Below, piece by piece: positions 10,504 to 20,450 of a stretch of 46,303 nt of DNA. The translations under genes were made by a program, and so were the position numbers. Under the pieces are notes generated by a model. It ran no database searches and was not told where the DNA came from. It worked only from the letters and a program-made list of their open reading frames with translations. The DNA is from an uncultured Clostridia bacterium (GTDB taxonomy: Bacteria; Bacillota; Clostridia; TANB77; CAG-508), in assembly GCA_947642355.1 (NCBI GenBank), contig CANRSD010000011.1:1-46303 (forward strand), written 5' to 3'. The stretch's first letter is position 1, and each line of letters starts with the position of its first letter.

Positions 10504-10513
10504 TTATGACGAA
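10466..10513 (-). repeat. Conserved 5' boundary repeat of cassette 2
   Basis: This is the second copy of the 48-bp boundary described at 824-870, differing from the other copies at only a few positions. Beyond base 10513 the sequence is unrelated to the other loci. Confidence 0.55.
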
Positions 10514-10540
10514 CAAAATTAATAATTTATAATAAAAGAA

Positions 10541-10561
10541 AAATGCTCTAAAAGAGCATTT
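10541..10561 (-). terminator. Rho-independent terminator after the gtrA-like gene
   Basis: A perfect hairpin AAATGCTC-TTTTA-GAGCATTT is followed by TTTCTTTT on the minus strand. It lies 10 bases past the gtrA-like stop and separates that gene from cassette 2. Confidence 0.8.
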
Positions 10562-10570
10562 CACAACAAA

Positions 10571-11047
10571 TTATTTCTTCTTTTTAAATATAATTAATTT
10601 ACTAAATATAAAATTTAAAATTACAATAATAATATTCACTATAATCTTCATTAATAAAGCATTTAATCCAAATTTATCTACTGTAATAATCATAATAGCT
10701 TCATCTATTCCCAAAGTTAAAAGTCTACATCCAAAAAAAGATATTATTTCATATATTAAACCTTTTGCAGTATTAATATTTGAATTAAATACACAATATT
10801 TATTAGTTATATATGCAAATATTGCAGAAACTACCCATGCTATTATATTACTTATACTATTATCTATATGAATTATATAAAAAGCTATTCCATAAGTTAA
10901 AATATTTACTAATGTTGTTAATCCACCAAATACTAAATATCTCATTCCTTCTTTATGTTCTTTATACCATTCTACAAATTTTTTTAATCCTATTTTTTCA
11001 AATATTTTCAAAAAAAACTCTTCTACAATATCTACCAATTTTTTCAT
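10571..11047 (-). CDS. GtrA-family membrane protein
   Basis: 158 residues. After a basic, amphipathic N-terminus (1-33) come four hydrophobic segments. The first has the family pattern EGMRYLVFGGLTTLVNILTYG and a later segment has ITNKYCVF. GtrA-like proteins are thought to flip or help flip polyprenyl-linked sugars used in cell-surface glycosylation; the substrate cannot be told here. It stands alone between the redox cluster and cassette 2, with its own downstream terminator. No CGG codons. Confidence 0.82.
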   Translation of the reverse strand: MKKLVDIVEEFFLKIFEKIGLKKFVEWYKEHKEGMRYLVFGGLTTLVNILTYGIAFYIIHIDNSISNIIAWVVSAIFAYITNKYCVFNSNINTAKGLIYEIISFFGCRLLTLGIDEAIMIITVDKFGLNALLMKIIVNIIIVILNFIFSKLIIFKKKK

Positions 11048-11129
11048 TTCTAAATTACCTTTATAAAAATTATTTTTTTAATAATATCACATAAAATCTA
11101 AAAAGTCCAAACAAAATAAATAAAATTTT

Positions 11130-11579
11130 CTAATCAGTTTGTAAAATTTGTTCTAAATCACTTTTACTCACTATTCCAACCACTCTATTAACCTCTTTAC
11201 CATCTTTAATTATAACTGTTGTTGGTATAGATATTGCATGATATTTTATTGCTAAATCTTCAGAGTTATCAACATCTACTTTTACTATTTTTATATTTTC
11301 ATTTTCCTTAGCAAACTCTTCAATAATTGGTGAATACACTTTACAAGGTTGACACCAATCAGCATAAAAATCTATTACTACAGTTTTTGAACTATTTAAA
11401 ACTTCTTCTTCAAAATTATCACTTGTTACTTCTATAATTTCTATTTGACCATCATTCAATTTGCTCTCTTGATTATTGCTTATTTCTGAATTATTCATAT
11501 TATTTAAATACTTACTTAATATTATCATCACTATAACAAAAAATATTATAGCTATTATGATTAATACTTTACTTTTCAT
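11130..11579 (-). CDS. Membrane-anchored thioredoxin-like protein
   Basis: 149 residues. An N-terminal transmembrane anchor (about 4-26) and a short linker precede a thioredoxin fold with the active site DWCQPCK (near residue 76) and a conserved cis-proline (SIPTTVII). The topology places the thioredoxin domain outside the membrane. With CcdA 10 bases upstream it forms an electron relay. Cytoplasmic thioredoxin would pass electrons to CcdA, which would pass them to this extracytoplasmic protein to reduce exported disulfides. This pathway is inferred from family knowledge and gene order. Confidence 0.88.
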   Translation of the reverse strand: MKSKVLIIIAIIFFVIVMIILSKYLNNMNNSEISNNQESKLNDGQIEIIEVTSDNFEEEVLNSSKTVVIDFYADWCQPCKVYSPIIEEFAKENENIKIVKVDVDNSEDLAIKYHAISIPTTVIIKDGKEVNRVVGIVSKSDLEQILQTD

Positions 11580-11588
11580 TCTTTCCTC

Positions 11589-12221
11589 CTAAAATACTAT
11601 CATATATATACCTGCTATAATTAATATTACAGCAGAAATTCTTTTTATTATACAATAATGCTTTTTTATAAAATCAAAAGCTTTTTTTACTTTATCTATT
11701 AAAATTGCAGATATTATAAATGGTATTCCTAATCCAATAGAATATAATAACATCATCCCTATACCTTTTAATAAATTTTGTCCTTTGGCTATTAATAATA
11801 ATGCTGAACTTAAAAATGTACCTATACATGGAGTCCAACTTATTGAAAATAATATTCCAAATAACATTGATTTTAAAAAGTTAAAATTTTTTGGATCAAT
11901 TCTTCTAATCCTAGATTTATTTAAAAAATTTATTTTTAAAATATCAATATAATTTAATCCAAATAAAATAATTACTATTCCAAAAAATACTTTAATATAT
12001 CTAATATTATTACTTAATACCATTCCTAAAGAACTTGCAAAAATAGAAAGTATTAAAAATACTATTGTAAATCCTAATACAAATCCTAATGAATTTAATA
12101 TTACTTTTTTATTATCATTATCTTCTCCAATAAAATATGATACATAAATTGGAACCATTGGTAATAAACAAGGTGATATAAAACTTGAAATTCCTTCTAA
12201 AAATATTAATATATAATCCAA
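11589..12221 (-). CDS. ccdA: CcdA/DsbD-type membrane thiol transporter
   Basis: 210 residues with six hydrophobic helices. The paired motifs are SFISPCLLPMVPIY (near 12-24) and SISWTPCIGTF (near 127-137), each carrying one of the two redox cysteines typical of CcdA. It transfers electrons from cytoplasmic thioredoxin across the membrane. It is sandwiched between a soluble thioredoxin and a membrane-anchored thioredoxin, which supports this job. A role in cytochrome c maturation is unlikely because no cytochrome genes are visible. Confidence 0.9.
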   Translation of the reverse strand: MDYILIFLEGISSFISPCLLPMVPIYVSYFIGEDNDNKKVILNSLGFVLGFTIVFLILSIFASSLGMVLSNNIRYIKVFFGIVIILFGLNYIDILKINFLNKSRIRRIDPKNFNFLKSMLFGILFSISWTPCIGTFLSSALLLIAKGQNLLKGIGMMLLYSIGLGIPFIISAILIDKVKKAFDFIKKHYCIIKRISAVILIIAGIYMIVF

Positions 12222-12238
12222 TTTTTTCTCCTTTATTT

Positions 12239-12550
12239 TTATAAGTTATTTATTATCTTTTCAATTTCAGCTTTAGACTGTAGTCCTACTAAAACTTTCA
12301 TTGCTTTACCATCTTTAAATAATATTATAGTTGGAACATTTAAAATTTGATATTTTATTGCTAACTCATTTTGCTCATCTACATTTACTTTTCCCACTTT
12401 TATTTTATTTTCATATTCTTCTGCAATTTCTGATAAAATACCTTCTATCATTTTACATGGTCCACACCAAGTCGCAAAAAAATCAACTAATACTATTCCT
12501 TCTGTTATTTCTTTTTCAAAGTTTTCATTTGTTAAATTAATTTCAGACAT
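12239..12550 (-). CDS. trxA: Thioredoxin
   Basis: 103 residues, a standard thioredoxin. The active site TWCGPCK is near residue 30, with the NVPTIILF cis-proline loop near residue 75. It is the cytoplasmic thiol-disulfide reductase of the cluster. The gene lies between ccdA and an FTR-like gene, so its electrons may come from the FTR-like protein. Good ribosome binding site (GGAGATATGAAATATG region). Confidence 0.93.
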   Translation of the reverse strand: MSEINLTNENFEKEITEGIVLVDFFATWCGPCKMIEGILSEIAEEYENKIKVGKVNVDEQNELAIKYQILNVPTIILFKDGKAMKVLVGLQSKAEIEKIINNL

Positions 12551-12565
12551 ATTTCATATCTCCTT

Positions 12566-12763
12566 TTATTTTGATTTATAATATAATAAACAATGACAAA
12601 ATCCTTCAAAATTAGGATCTTTTATTTGTTCTCTAAATTCTTTACACATACATTTAGTATCTTCTGTTTTTTCAAATCTACATGGGCAATATCCACCATT
12701 TTTTTTCAAGCCTTCTTTTATTGTTTTAACAATCTCTTTATCTTCATTTACTTTTACACTCAT
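12566..12763 (-). CDS. Ferredoxin-thioredoxin reductase catalytic-subunit-like protein
   Basis: 65 residues. The cysteine pattern GYCPCRF ... CMC ... GFCHCLLY matches the catalytic subunit of ferredoxin:thioredoxin reductase (CPC, CxC, CHC). In that family it holds a 4Fe-4S cluster beside a redox disulfide. It is shorter than plant and cyanobacterial forms but keeps all motifs. Adjacent trxA (15 bases downstream) is the natural partner, so thioredoxin may be reduced by ferredoxin in this organism. The ribosome binding site is GGAGCGG. I see no variable subunit. It is the promoter-proximal gene of the cluster. Confidence 0.85.
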   Translation of the reverse strand: MSVKVNEDKEIVKTIKEGLKKNGGYCPCRFEKTEDTKCMCKEFREQIKDPNFEGFCHCLLYYKSK

Positions 12764-12911
12764 CTAACCGCTCCTTTCACTTGTTTTAAATTTTATATGA
12801 TTATTATACCATTACTTCTAAAAAAAGTATATGATAGTTTAAAAAATAATAAGCCAAAAAAGTACTATGCAAGCTACCTTTCTGACTTATATAATTTAAA
12901 TTTTAATAAAC

Positions 12912-14954
12912 TTAATTTTGAAATTGAGAATTATAAAGTTCTGCATAAAAACCATCTTTTTCTAATAATTCTTCATGATTTCCTTGCTCTATAATATTTC
13001 CTTCATTCATAACTAATATTAAATCTGCATTTTTTATTGTAGATAATCTATGTGCAATTATAAATGATGTTCTTCCTTCTGTTAGCTTATCCATAGCTTT
13101 TTGTACTAACTCTTCTGTTCTAGTATCAACATTACTTGTTGCCTCATCTAAAATCAAAAATGGTGAATCTTCAATCATACCTCTTGCAATAGTTAATAAT
13201 TGTCTTTGACCACTTGATACACTATCATTATCTGAAATTTGTGAATTATATCCATTAGGTAGAGTTTTTATAAAGTGATTTAATCCTACTGTTTTGCAAA
13301 CTTCCTCTACTCTTTCATCTGAAATATGATCTCTATTATAAACTATATTATCTTTAATACTACCATTAAATAACCATGTATCTTGAAGCACCATTGTAAA
13401 TAAGCTATGTATATTTTCTCTTGTTAATTCTTTAGTAGATATTCCATCAATTTTTATATCTCCAGAATTAATTTCATAAAATTTCATAAGCAAATTTACC
13501 ATAGTAGTTTTTCCAGCACCTGTTGGCCCTACAATAGCAATCTTTTGTCCTGGTTTAGCTTTAGCATTAAAATCCTTTATAATTAATTTGTCGTCATCAT
13601 ATCCAAACTTTACATGCTCAAATTCAATTTCACCTTTAACTTTTTCTCTATCTAATACTTTGGTTTTTTTACTTTCATCTTCTAGTTCATTTTCATCTAA
13701 AAATTCAAAAACTCTCTCACTTGCTGCAGCAGTAGATTGAAGTGACGTCATAGCTTGAGCTATTTGTGACAAAGGTGATGTAAATAGTCTTACATAAGTA
13801 ATAAATGCTACTATAACACCAAATGAAATTTTATTATTCATTACGAGCAATGCTCCAACTATACAAACCGCAACATATCCAAAGTTACCTATAAATATCA
13901 TTAATGGTTGCATAAGTCCAGATAAAAACTGACTTTTTCTATTACATTCATATACTTTTTTATTTAATTCATCAAATTTCTCATCAGCATCTTTTTTACC
14001 ATTATATGCTTTTACAACATTTAATCCAGAATATATTTCTTCTATATGTCCATTTAAATTTCCAAGTTCTACTTGTCTTGCAACAAAGTATTTTTGAGAT
14101 TTTCCTAAAATTAAAAACATAAATACAAAACCAATCATACTGGCAAATATTGCTGTAATTGCCATAATCCAATTAGTATAAAACATCATAATTATAGTTC
14201 CTATAAATAACGTAGCACTGCTTACTAATGTTGATAAAGACTGATTCATTGATTGAGCTATTGTATCTACATCATTTGTTACTCTAGATAAAATATCTCC
14301 TGATTGATGTCTATCAAAATATTTAAGTGGCAATTTATTAATTTTATTAGAAATTCTTGTACGTAAATTCTTAGCAAATTTATTGGCTACATCTGTCATA
14401 GAAATAGACTCTATATACATAAATAATGCACTGCAAAGATATATTGAAACCAAAAATATAGTAATACCTTTTATAACATTCATATCCATAACTGGTTTTA
14501 CAACTTCTTTAATTGAATCTGGCATTTGATCTATCTTAGAATAAATTTCATCTGGCTCTACATTTTCTCCAAGTTTTTCTATAATCTCAGCAAATTCTAC
14601 TTGATCTTCAATAGATATTATCTTACCATCTATCTCAAATTCTTCAAAAGTACCTGTAGATAAATTATTCATTACTATTCCGAGTTACAGTCTGAAAATT
14701 ATCTGTATTTATTACTAATCCAGCTGATATTTCATCAGTTAATTCTGATAACTTATCTGGTGCAATTATTGAAAGTATTGAACCGAAAAACTGCTAAAAT
14801 AATTGATATATAAATTAAAACTCTAAATCTTTTTAATTCACCAAATAATCTTTTTATAGCATTTTTAAAATCTTTAGCCTTTTCTGCTGGCATTGGTCCC
14901 ATCATACCAGGACCTCTCCTAGGAGGTCTTTTTTCTTCTTTTTCTATTCCGCAT
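12912..14954 (-). CDS. ABC exporter half-transporter 2 (three CGG +1 sites)
   Basis: About 679 residues. A Pro/Arg/Met-rich N-terminus (RRGPGMMGPMPAEKAKDFK) precedes six membrane helices and the ATPase domain: Walker A VGPTGAGKTT, signature VSSGQRQL, Walker B FLILDEATS and the H-loop AHRLS. In-frame CGG occurs at ccg 14680, 14783 and 14949. The last is codon 2, directly after the start ATG 14954 (ATG CGGA). GAGGAGG lies about 8 bases before that ATG. Recoded, the frame continues VF-G-SILSIIAPDKLSELTDE and QTVT-G-IVMNNL. It overlaps the upstream half-transporter by 11 bases. The two probably form a heterodimeric multidrug or lipid exporter of the YheH/YheI or BmrC/D type; the substrate is unknown. 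Confidence 0.9.
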
Positions 14955-16713
14955 TTTCTAATTCCTCCTCTGATAATTGTGACAAAGCTATTTGTTTATA
15001 TACTTCACAATTCTTTAATAATTCTTTATGTGTTCCATTTCCTACTACATTTCCTTCATCCAAAACAATAATTTTATCTGCATTCATAACAGTTCCTATT
15101 CTTTGTGCTACTATTAAATTTGTTGCCTCTCCTGTATATTTTTTTAATTCTTTTCTTAAAACACTATCTGTTTTATAATCTAATGCAGAAAAAGAATCAT
15201 CAAAAATGTATATTTCTGGATCTCTAGCTATTGCCCTAGCTATTGCTAATCTTTGCTTTTGACCACCAGACACATTAGTTCCTCCGAGAAGCTATGTGTG
15301 CATCATATTTTCCTTCCATTTTTTCAACAAACTCTTTTCCGTTGTGCTACTTCTACAGCTTTTTTTATCTTATCTTTGGAAATTTCTTCTTTTCCATTAT
15401 CTCCATATGAAACATTATAAGAAATTGAGCCATTAAACATTACTGCCTTTTGAGGAACATATCCAATCTTATTATGTAAAAACTCCTCTGTATAATCTTT
15501 TACATTTATTCCATCTACTAAAACTTCTCCTTCTGTTGCATCATAAAACCTAGGAATTAAATTTATCAAAGTAGATTTTCCGACTACCTGTAGAACCTAT
15601 AAAAGCTATAGTTTGACCTTTTTGGGCTTTAAATGATATATTTTTAAGCAAATATTCTTCTGCATCTGGATATTTAAAAGACACATTTTTAAATTCTACT
15701 GTTCCAACTTCTCCATTTGGTTGTGATTTAATTTTTCCATTTTTTATACTAATATCTGTATCTAATACTTCATTTATACGACTTGCAGAAACTCCTGCAC
15801 GTGGTAACATCATAAAAATCATAGCAAGCATTAAGAATGACATAATTACCTGCATCGCATATGAACTAAACACTATCATATCTCCAAATAATGCTAATTT
15901 TTCTACTATTAATGCATCTTTTATTAAGCCTGCCCCAACAAAATATATTGATAATGTTAAAAAATACATTACTAAATACATAATTGGAGAAAGAATAGCA
16001 AATGATTTTTGATTAAATAATTGTTGATTTGTTAATCTATTATTTACTTCTTCAAATTTATTTTCTTGATAGTCTTCTGCATTAAACGCTCTAACTACTC
16101 GAATTCCAGTTAAATTCTCACGAGTAACTCCATTTATTTTATCAATTAATTTTTGTACAATTTTAAACTTAGGCATTACTATTGCAACAAGTGCTCCTAT
16201 GGTTGTAAGTAATACTCCTACTGCAACTGCTGTAATTGCACTCCATTGCCAACTTTTATTCAAAATCTTAGTTATTGCCCAAACAGCAGTAATTGGTGCT
16301 TTTATTAATAACTGTAATCCCATTGCTATAAACATTTGAACCTGAGTTATATCATTTGTAGTTCTAGTAATTAAACTACTTGTAAAAAATTGCTTTACTT
16401 CTTGCATAGACAAATTTTCTACTTTACTAAATAGCTTTTTTCTAACTTTCATAGAAAAAGATGCTGAAATATTAGATGCAAAGTATCCTACAACAACTGC
16501 TGATAACAAACTTCCAAGTGCACAAGATAGCATAAATGCACCATTTTTTAATATTTCACTCATCGTACTTCCTTCGCTTTGAACAAGAACTGTTATTTCA
16601 GACATATAATCTGGCATCTTTAGTTCAAGCCATACTTGAAATATTATAAAAATAAAACATATTATTATTAATAAAACTTCTTTTTTAGTCAAATTCTTAA
16701 ATAACTTTAACAT
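14944..16713 (-). CDS. ABC exporter half-transporter 1 (three CGG +1 sites)
   Basis: About 588 residues: six transmembrane helices, then an ATPase domain. In-frame CGG triplets at ccg 15284, 15339 and 15580 break the domain into three ORFs. The one at 15580 falls in the P-loop, where CGGA read as Gly gives GSTGS-G-KST, and that glycine is essential in the family. The one at 15284 gives IAS-G-GTNVSGGQKQRL, just before the signature, and 15339 gives VAQ-G-KEFV. Walker B is IYIFDDSFSALD, where the catalytic Glu is replaced by Asp (DDS). This is typical of the degenerate partner in heterodimeric exporters. Start ATG 16713. The stop is reached through GCG GAA, where the same CGG used by the next gene is out of phase. 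Confidence 0.91.
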
Positions 16714-16853
16714 TGTTCCTCCTTATTACATCTTATATAATTATTCTTGATATTATATTACCTAAACATTAAATATAACTTAAATTTTTCAAACTGTTCT
16801 TTATTTTATCATTATTTTTGAATAATTGCAATACATATAAATTTATGGATTAT

Positions 16854-17535
16854 TTATATAATAAAATTTCCAATTAAATAAAATACTAATAGATGTACTG
16901 GATAAAACCAATAATAAAATTTTTGAAATTTTCTCCCTAATTTTCCATTATATAAACATATCAAAATAAATGGAAACATCGTAAAAATACAACTTTTCCA
17001 AATTTCTATATTGAAATAAAATGTTTTATATCTAACCAAATAATGTATATATGTTAATAAGAGAAATGCTAAAGATTTATTAAACTTACTATCTCTAAAT
17101 AAATAAAACACAAATATTGTTAAAACACCAAAAGCCTTATAATCTACCTTTAAAAATCGTCCGAAGCTCACAAGCTCCTAATATTCCAAGAAAAGTTAGA
17201 AATTTATTATCTATTATTTCATATATCTTTATTACTAAAAAACCTAATAATATAGTAAACATTATATTTAAATAAAATGGATCTCCTATTGTTTTTAGAT
17301 TTCTAAAAAGCATAAATGGGACTTGTGAAACAAGTCCTACTATAAATATTCTCTTTATATAATTCTTTAAATTACTTGTATGTATATATCCTTCCACTGC
17401 ACAAAATGCAAATAGTGGAAAGGAAATTCTACCAAAATACAATGTTATTTCATTTGTAAGAAATGGAATAGCATATTTTATATGGTCAATTATCATTGTA
17501 ATACAAGCTAAAATTTTTATTACAAATATAGTCAA
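16854..17535 (-). CDS. TraX-family membrane protein (one CGG +1 site)
   Basis: About 226 residues with seven to eight hydrophobic segments. The start (ILACITMIIDHIKYAI), YFGRISFPLFAFCAVEGY and the final FYYWFYPVHLLVFYLIG are hallmarks of the TraX family. These acyltransferase-like integral membrane proteins are named for the F-plasmid pilin acetylase. In chromosomal Firmicute copies the substrate is unknown. An in-frame CGG (ccg 17161) after CTT splits it; Gly reading gives GACEL-G-RFLKVDYKAFG, typical of the family (GRFLxxDY-like). Candidate targets here are speculative. Confidence 0.85.
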
Positions 17536-17582
17536 ATCTTTTCTCCAATTTTATTTTTTAAAATTTTACCACATAAATTATC

Positions 17583-18072
17583 TCATTGCAAACCAAAAAC
17601 AAAATTTGTAACAGATGTATCTACAACATAATCTAAAACTTCTAAATATGGTCCGAACTCTAAAATTAACAAAACCATCTAATATCATAACTTTATTATC
17701 TAAAAAATACTCATATACTAATCCTTTTAAAATTTCTTTTTTATATTGTAAACTAGACTCTTGTATTTCTATAATCTTCTCACTAATTTTCAATATAACC
17801 TCTTTTTCAAAATCCTCAAAATAGCAATAATTATTCTCTATTATCCTATCTAAAATTTTTTCCTCATAAAAGTCTTCTATAATATCACTTACAAGACTTG
17901 ATACATTTAATAAAAAAAATTTTTCATTCTTATCCTCATAATGAATTATTATATTTTTATATATTTTGAATTTCTTAGAAGAAACAACTACATTCTCAAA
18001 CCCATTTTCAAGTTTTCTTATTATATAGTTAATCATTTCATCATTATTAGTTTTAAGGCAAACTGATTTCAT
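17583..18072 (-). CDS. YtxC-like sporulation protein (one CGG +1 site)
   Basis: About 162 residues, shorter than typical YtxC (about 280). The conserved YtxC signature is near the C-terminus: ILDGFVNFR followed, after CGGA read as Gly, by V-G-PYLEVLDYVVDTSV. Without the +1 shift at ccg 17653 the signature region is lost to an unrelated frame. YtxC is a poorly characterised protein restricted to spore-formers. Start ATG 18072 with AGGAA upstream; ATG 18078 overlaps that site. The next gene downstream is the TraX-family gene. Confidence 0.72.
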
Positions 18073-18140
18073 GGTCATTTCCTTTCAAAATAAACTTCTA
18101 GCATATAATACTCTTTTTTTTTACTTTTTGTGTATGTCTA

Positions 18141-18185
18141 AAAAAAATAAAAGATAGTAATTTTTCAAAAAATTACTATCTTATT
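18141..18185 (-). terminator. Rho-independent terminator after the D-2-hydroxyacid dehydrogenase
   Basis: A long hairpin (arms AAGATAGTAATTTTT and its complement, 18151-18182) is followed on the minus strand by TTTTATTTTTTTT. It closes the rlmB to dehydrogenase unit. Confidence 0.82.
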
Positions 18186-18211
18186 ATTTCTAAATATTTA
18201 ATTTATATTCA

Positions 18212-19201
18212 TCATACAAGCTCATTTTGGCATTTTTCTCCATTAAAAACTGTTTTAATATTTGAACAAGTATCACTTGCTATTTTATTTAATGCTTCTC
18301 TAGTAAAAAATGCTTGATGTGAAGTTATAATAACATTTGGCATTGAAATTAATATTGACAAATTTTTGTCTCTTTTATATGAATTAGACATATCTCTTAA
18401 AAAGAATTCTTCTTCATCTTCATAAACATCTAATCCAACTCCACCAATTTTTCCAGTTGATAATTCTTCTATTAAGCTCTCTGTATCAAGTAATTTTCCT
18501 CTACTGCAATTTAATATAATTACTCCATCTTTCATTTTCTTTATTGTATTTTTATTTATAATATTCTCTGTTTCTTTAGTTAAAGGACAATGTAATGAAA
18601 TTATATCTGACTTATCTAACAATTCATCAAGTTCAACATATTTAAATCCCATTTCTTTTTCTGCTTTTTCATCTTTAAATAAATCATATGCTATAATTTC
18701 AGTTCCAAAACCTTTCATAATTTCTATAAAAGCTTTTCCAATTCTTCCAGTTCCTATTACTCCAATAGTTTTTCCATGTACATCAAAACCTAACAAACCA
18801 TCTAAAGAAAAGTTATATTTTTTTACACGTTGATATGATTTATAAATTTTTCTATTTATATTTAATAATAAAGCTACTGTATGTTCTGCAACTGCATATG
18901 GAGAATATTCTGGAACTCTTACTACTTTAATACCTCCTTTATTTTTTAAATCCACATTATTATATCCTGCACATCTTAAAGCAATAAGTTTTACTCCATT
19001 TTCATTTAAAGCTTTCATTGTTTCTTCATCTATTTTATCATTTACAAATACACAAACTACATCATAACCTTTTGTAAGCATTACAGTTTCACTATTTAAT
19101 TTTGAAGTTAGATATGTAATTTCATATCCATAATCTTTGTTATACTTATCAAATAACTCTATATCATAATCTTTTGTATCAAAAAAAGCTATTTTTATCA
19201 T
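18212..19201 (-). CDS. D-2-hydroxyacid dehydrogenase, probably D-lactate dehydrogenase
   Basis: 329 residues. The Rossmann motif GVIGTGRIGKAF is near residue 148. The catalytic triad is Arg in LNCSRGKLLDT (about 233), Glu in GLDVYEDEEEFF (about 262) and His in ITSHQAFFT (about 294). The sequence DVYEDEEEFFLRD is characteristic of LdhA-type D-lactate dehydrogenases, which reduce pyruvate to D-lactate with NADH. The role would be fermentative NAD regeneration. It follows a small membrane protein and rlmB with short gaps and is ended by a strong terminator. Other 2-hydroxyacids as substrates cannot be excluded. Confidence 0.9.
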   Translation of the reverse strand: MIKIAFFDTKDYDIELFDKYNKDYGYEITYLTSKLNSETVMLTKGYDVVCVFVNDKIDEETMKALNENGVKLIALRCAGYNNVDLKNKGGIKVVRVPEYSPYAVAEHTVALLLNINRKIYKSYQRVKKYNFSLDGLLGFDVHGKTIGVIGTGRIGKAFIEIMKGFGTEIIAYDLFKDEKAEKEMGFKYVELDELLDKSDIISLHCPLTKETENIINKNTIKKMKDGVIILNCSRGKLLDTESLIEELSTGKIGGVGLDVYEDEEEFFLRDMSNSYKRDKNLSILISMPNVIITSHQAFFTREALNKIASDTCSNIKTVFNGEKCQNELV

Positions 19202-19214
19202 AATTCATCCCTCC

Positions 19215-19598
19215 TTAAATTTTAGATAACATGTATTTATAAGCCTTTGAAACTTCTAAAACATCTTCATCTTTTCTTATTTTTATTTTATATAGTTTAC
19301 TTTTTGTATAAATAAATATATATTTATTTTTTCTTTTTACTTTATCTATATCTTCCCATAAAATATTTTTAAATTTTTTAGATTTAATACCTTCTTTTTC
19401 TATATATAAAAAATCCTCATTTAAATGTTCAAATAGAATACATATTATTCCCATTATACAAGTCTGAATTATAAGTTCTGAATTACTAGTTTTTGCTCCT
19501 AAAATTAATAAAAATAATGTATATCCAATAATAATTACATTTAAAATATTTAATTTTTCAGATAACTTTATTTTTAACACTATATTATCTGTATTCAT
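19215..19598 (-). CDS. Small membrane protein of unknown function
   Basis: 127 residues. Two hydrophobic segments (about 17-36 and 43-58) are followed by a basic beta-rich tail (LYIEKEGIKSKKFKNILWED). The tail resembles the PH-like cytoplasmic domain found in many small Firmicute membrane proteins. I do not recognise a specific family. It lies 15 bases after rlmB and 13 bases before the dehydrogenase, so it is cotranscribed with them. Confidence 0.7.
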   Translation of the reverse strand: MNTDNIVLKIKLSEKLNILNVIIIGYTLFLLILGAKTSNSELIIQTCIMGIICILFEHLNEDFLYIEKEGIKSKKFKNILWEDIDKVKRKNKYIFIYTKSKLYKIKIRKDEDVLEVSKAYKYMLSKI

Positions 19599-19613
19599 AA
19601 CTTCTCCTTTTCT

Positions 19614-20450
19614 TTAGTTACTTCTTTGTTTAACTGCCTCATACATAACAATTCCAGCAGAGACAGATGCATTAAGTGATGTAATTTTACCAAACATCGG
19701 AATTTTTATCAATATATCACTATTTTCTTTAACAAGTTTACTCATTCCAAACCCTTCACTCCCTATAACTATTGCTATTGGTCCTTTCAAATCTTGATTA
19801 TAATATTCTATTTTAGAATCTCCATCTGTACCTATAATCCATAATCCTTTTTCTTTTAAATATCTAATAGTTTCATTTAAATTATTTACTCTAGCCACCT
19901 TAACATATGATGTAGCCCCAGCAGATACTTTACTAACAGTACTATTTACTGCTACATTTCTTCTTTTAGGAATAACAATACCATGAACTCCAGCTGTTTC
20001 AGCAGTTCTTATAATAGCTCCTAAATTATGTACATCCTCAATTCCATCTAATAATAAAATAAATGAATCCTCATTTCTTTCTTTAGCAACATTTAAAATA
20101 TCATCTATTTCACAATAATTAAATGGTGGAACAACAGCTACTACTCCTTGATGATTTTCAGCCATAAAATCTAATTTTGAAATAGGAACTTCTACCATAA
20201 CTATTTTTTGTTCTTTAGCTTTTGCAATAATCTCTGTAATTGACCCATGTTTTTCCCCACGTTCTATATATATTTTATTAATGTCTTTATCTGATTTTAA
20301 TAACTCTAAAACAGCATTTCTTCCAGCTACTACATCTTCATAATTCTTTTCTTCTTTATCTTTTCTTATTGGTTTTGAATTTATTTTAGATTGCTTTTCC
20401 TTATTTATTCTAGCTTTACGTGATTGTTTATCTCTATAATTTTCTCTCAT
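19614..20450 (-). CDS. rlmB: 23S rRNA 2'-O-methyltransferase RlmB (TrmH/SpoU family)
   Basis: 278 residues. After a basic N-terminal extension of about 38 residues come the substrate-binding domain (DVVAGRNAVLELLKSD) and the SPOUT methyltransferase domain. Motif 1 is LDGIEDVHNLGAIIRTAE, motif 2 VIGSEGFGMSKLV and motif 3 KIPMFGKITSLNASVSAG. RlmB methylates G2251 of 23S rRNA in E. coli. The start ATG overlaps the stop of the short ORF upstream (TAATG), suggesting translational coupling. Confidence 0.92.
   Translation of the reverse strand: MRENYRDKQSRKARINKEKQSKINSKPIRKDKEEKNYEDVVAGRNAVLELLKSDKDINKIYIERGEKHGSITEIIAKAKEQKIVMVEVPISKLDFMAENHQGVVAVVPPFNYCEIDDILNVAKERNEDSFILLLDGIEDVHNLGAIIRTAETAGVHGIVIPKRRNVAVNSTVSKVSAGATSYVKVARVNNLNETIRYLKEKGLWIIGTDGDSKIEYYNQDLKGPIAIVIGSEGFGMSKLVKENSDILIKIPMFGKITSLNASVSAGIVMYEAVKQRSN

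Noticed and set aside
12593-12994. Plus-strand ORF across the FTR-like gene
   Set aside because: Antisense to a gene with a complete cysteine signature and a good ribosome binding site; composition is low-complexity.
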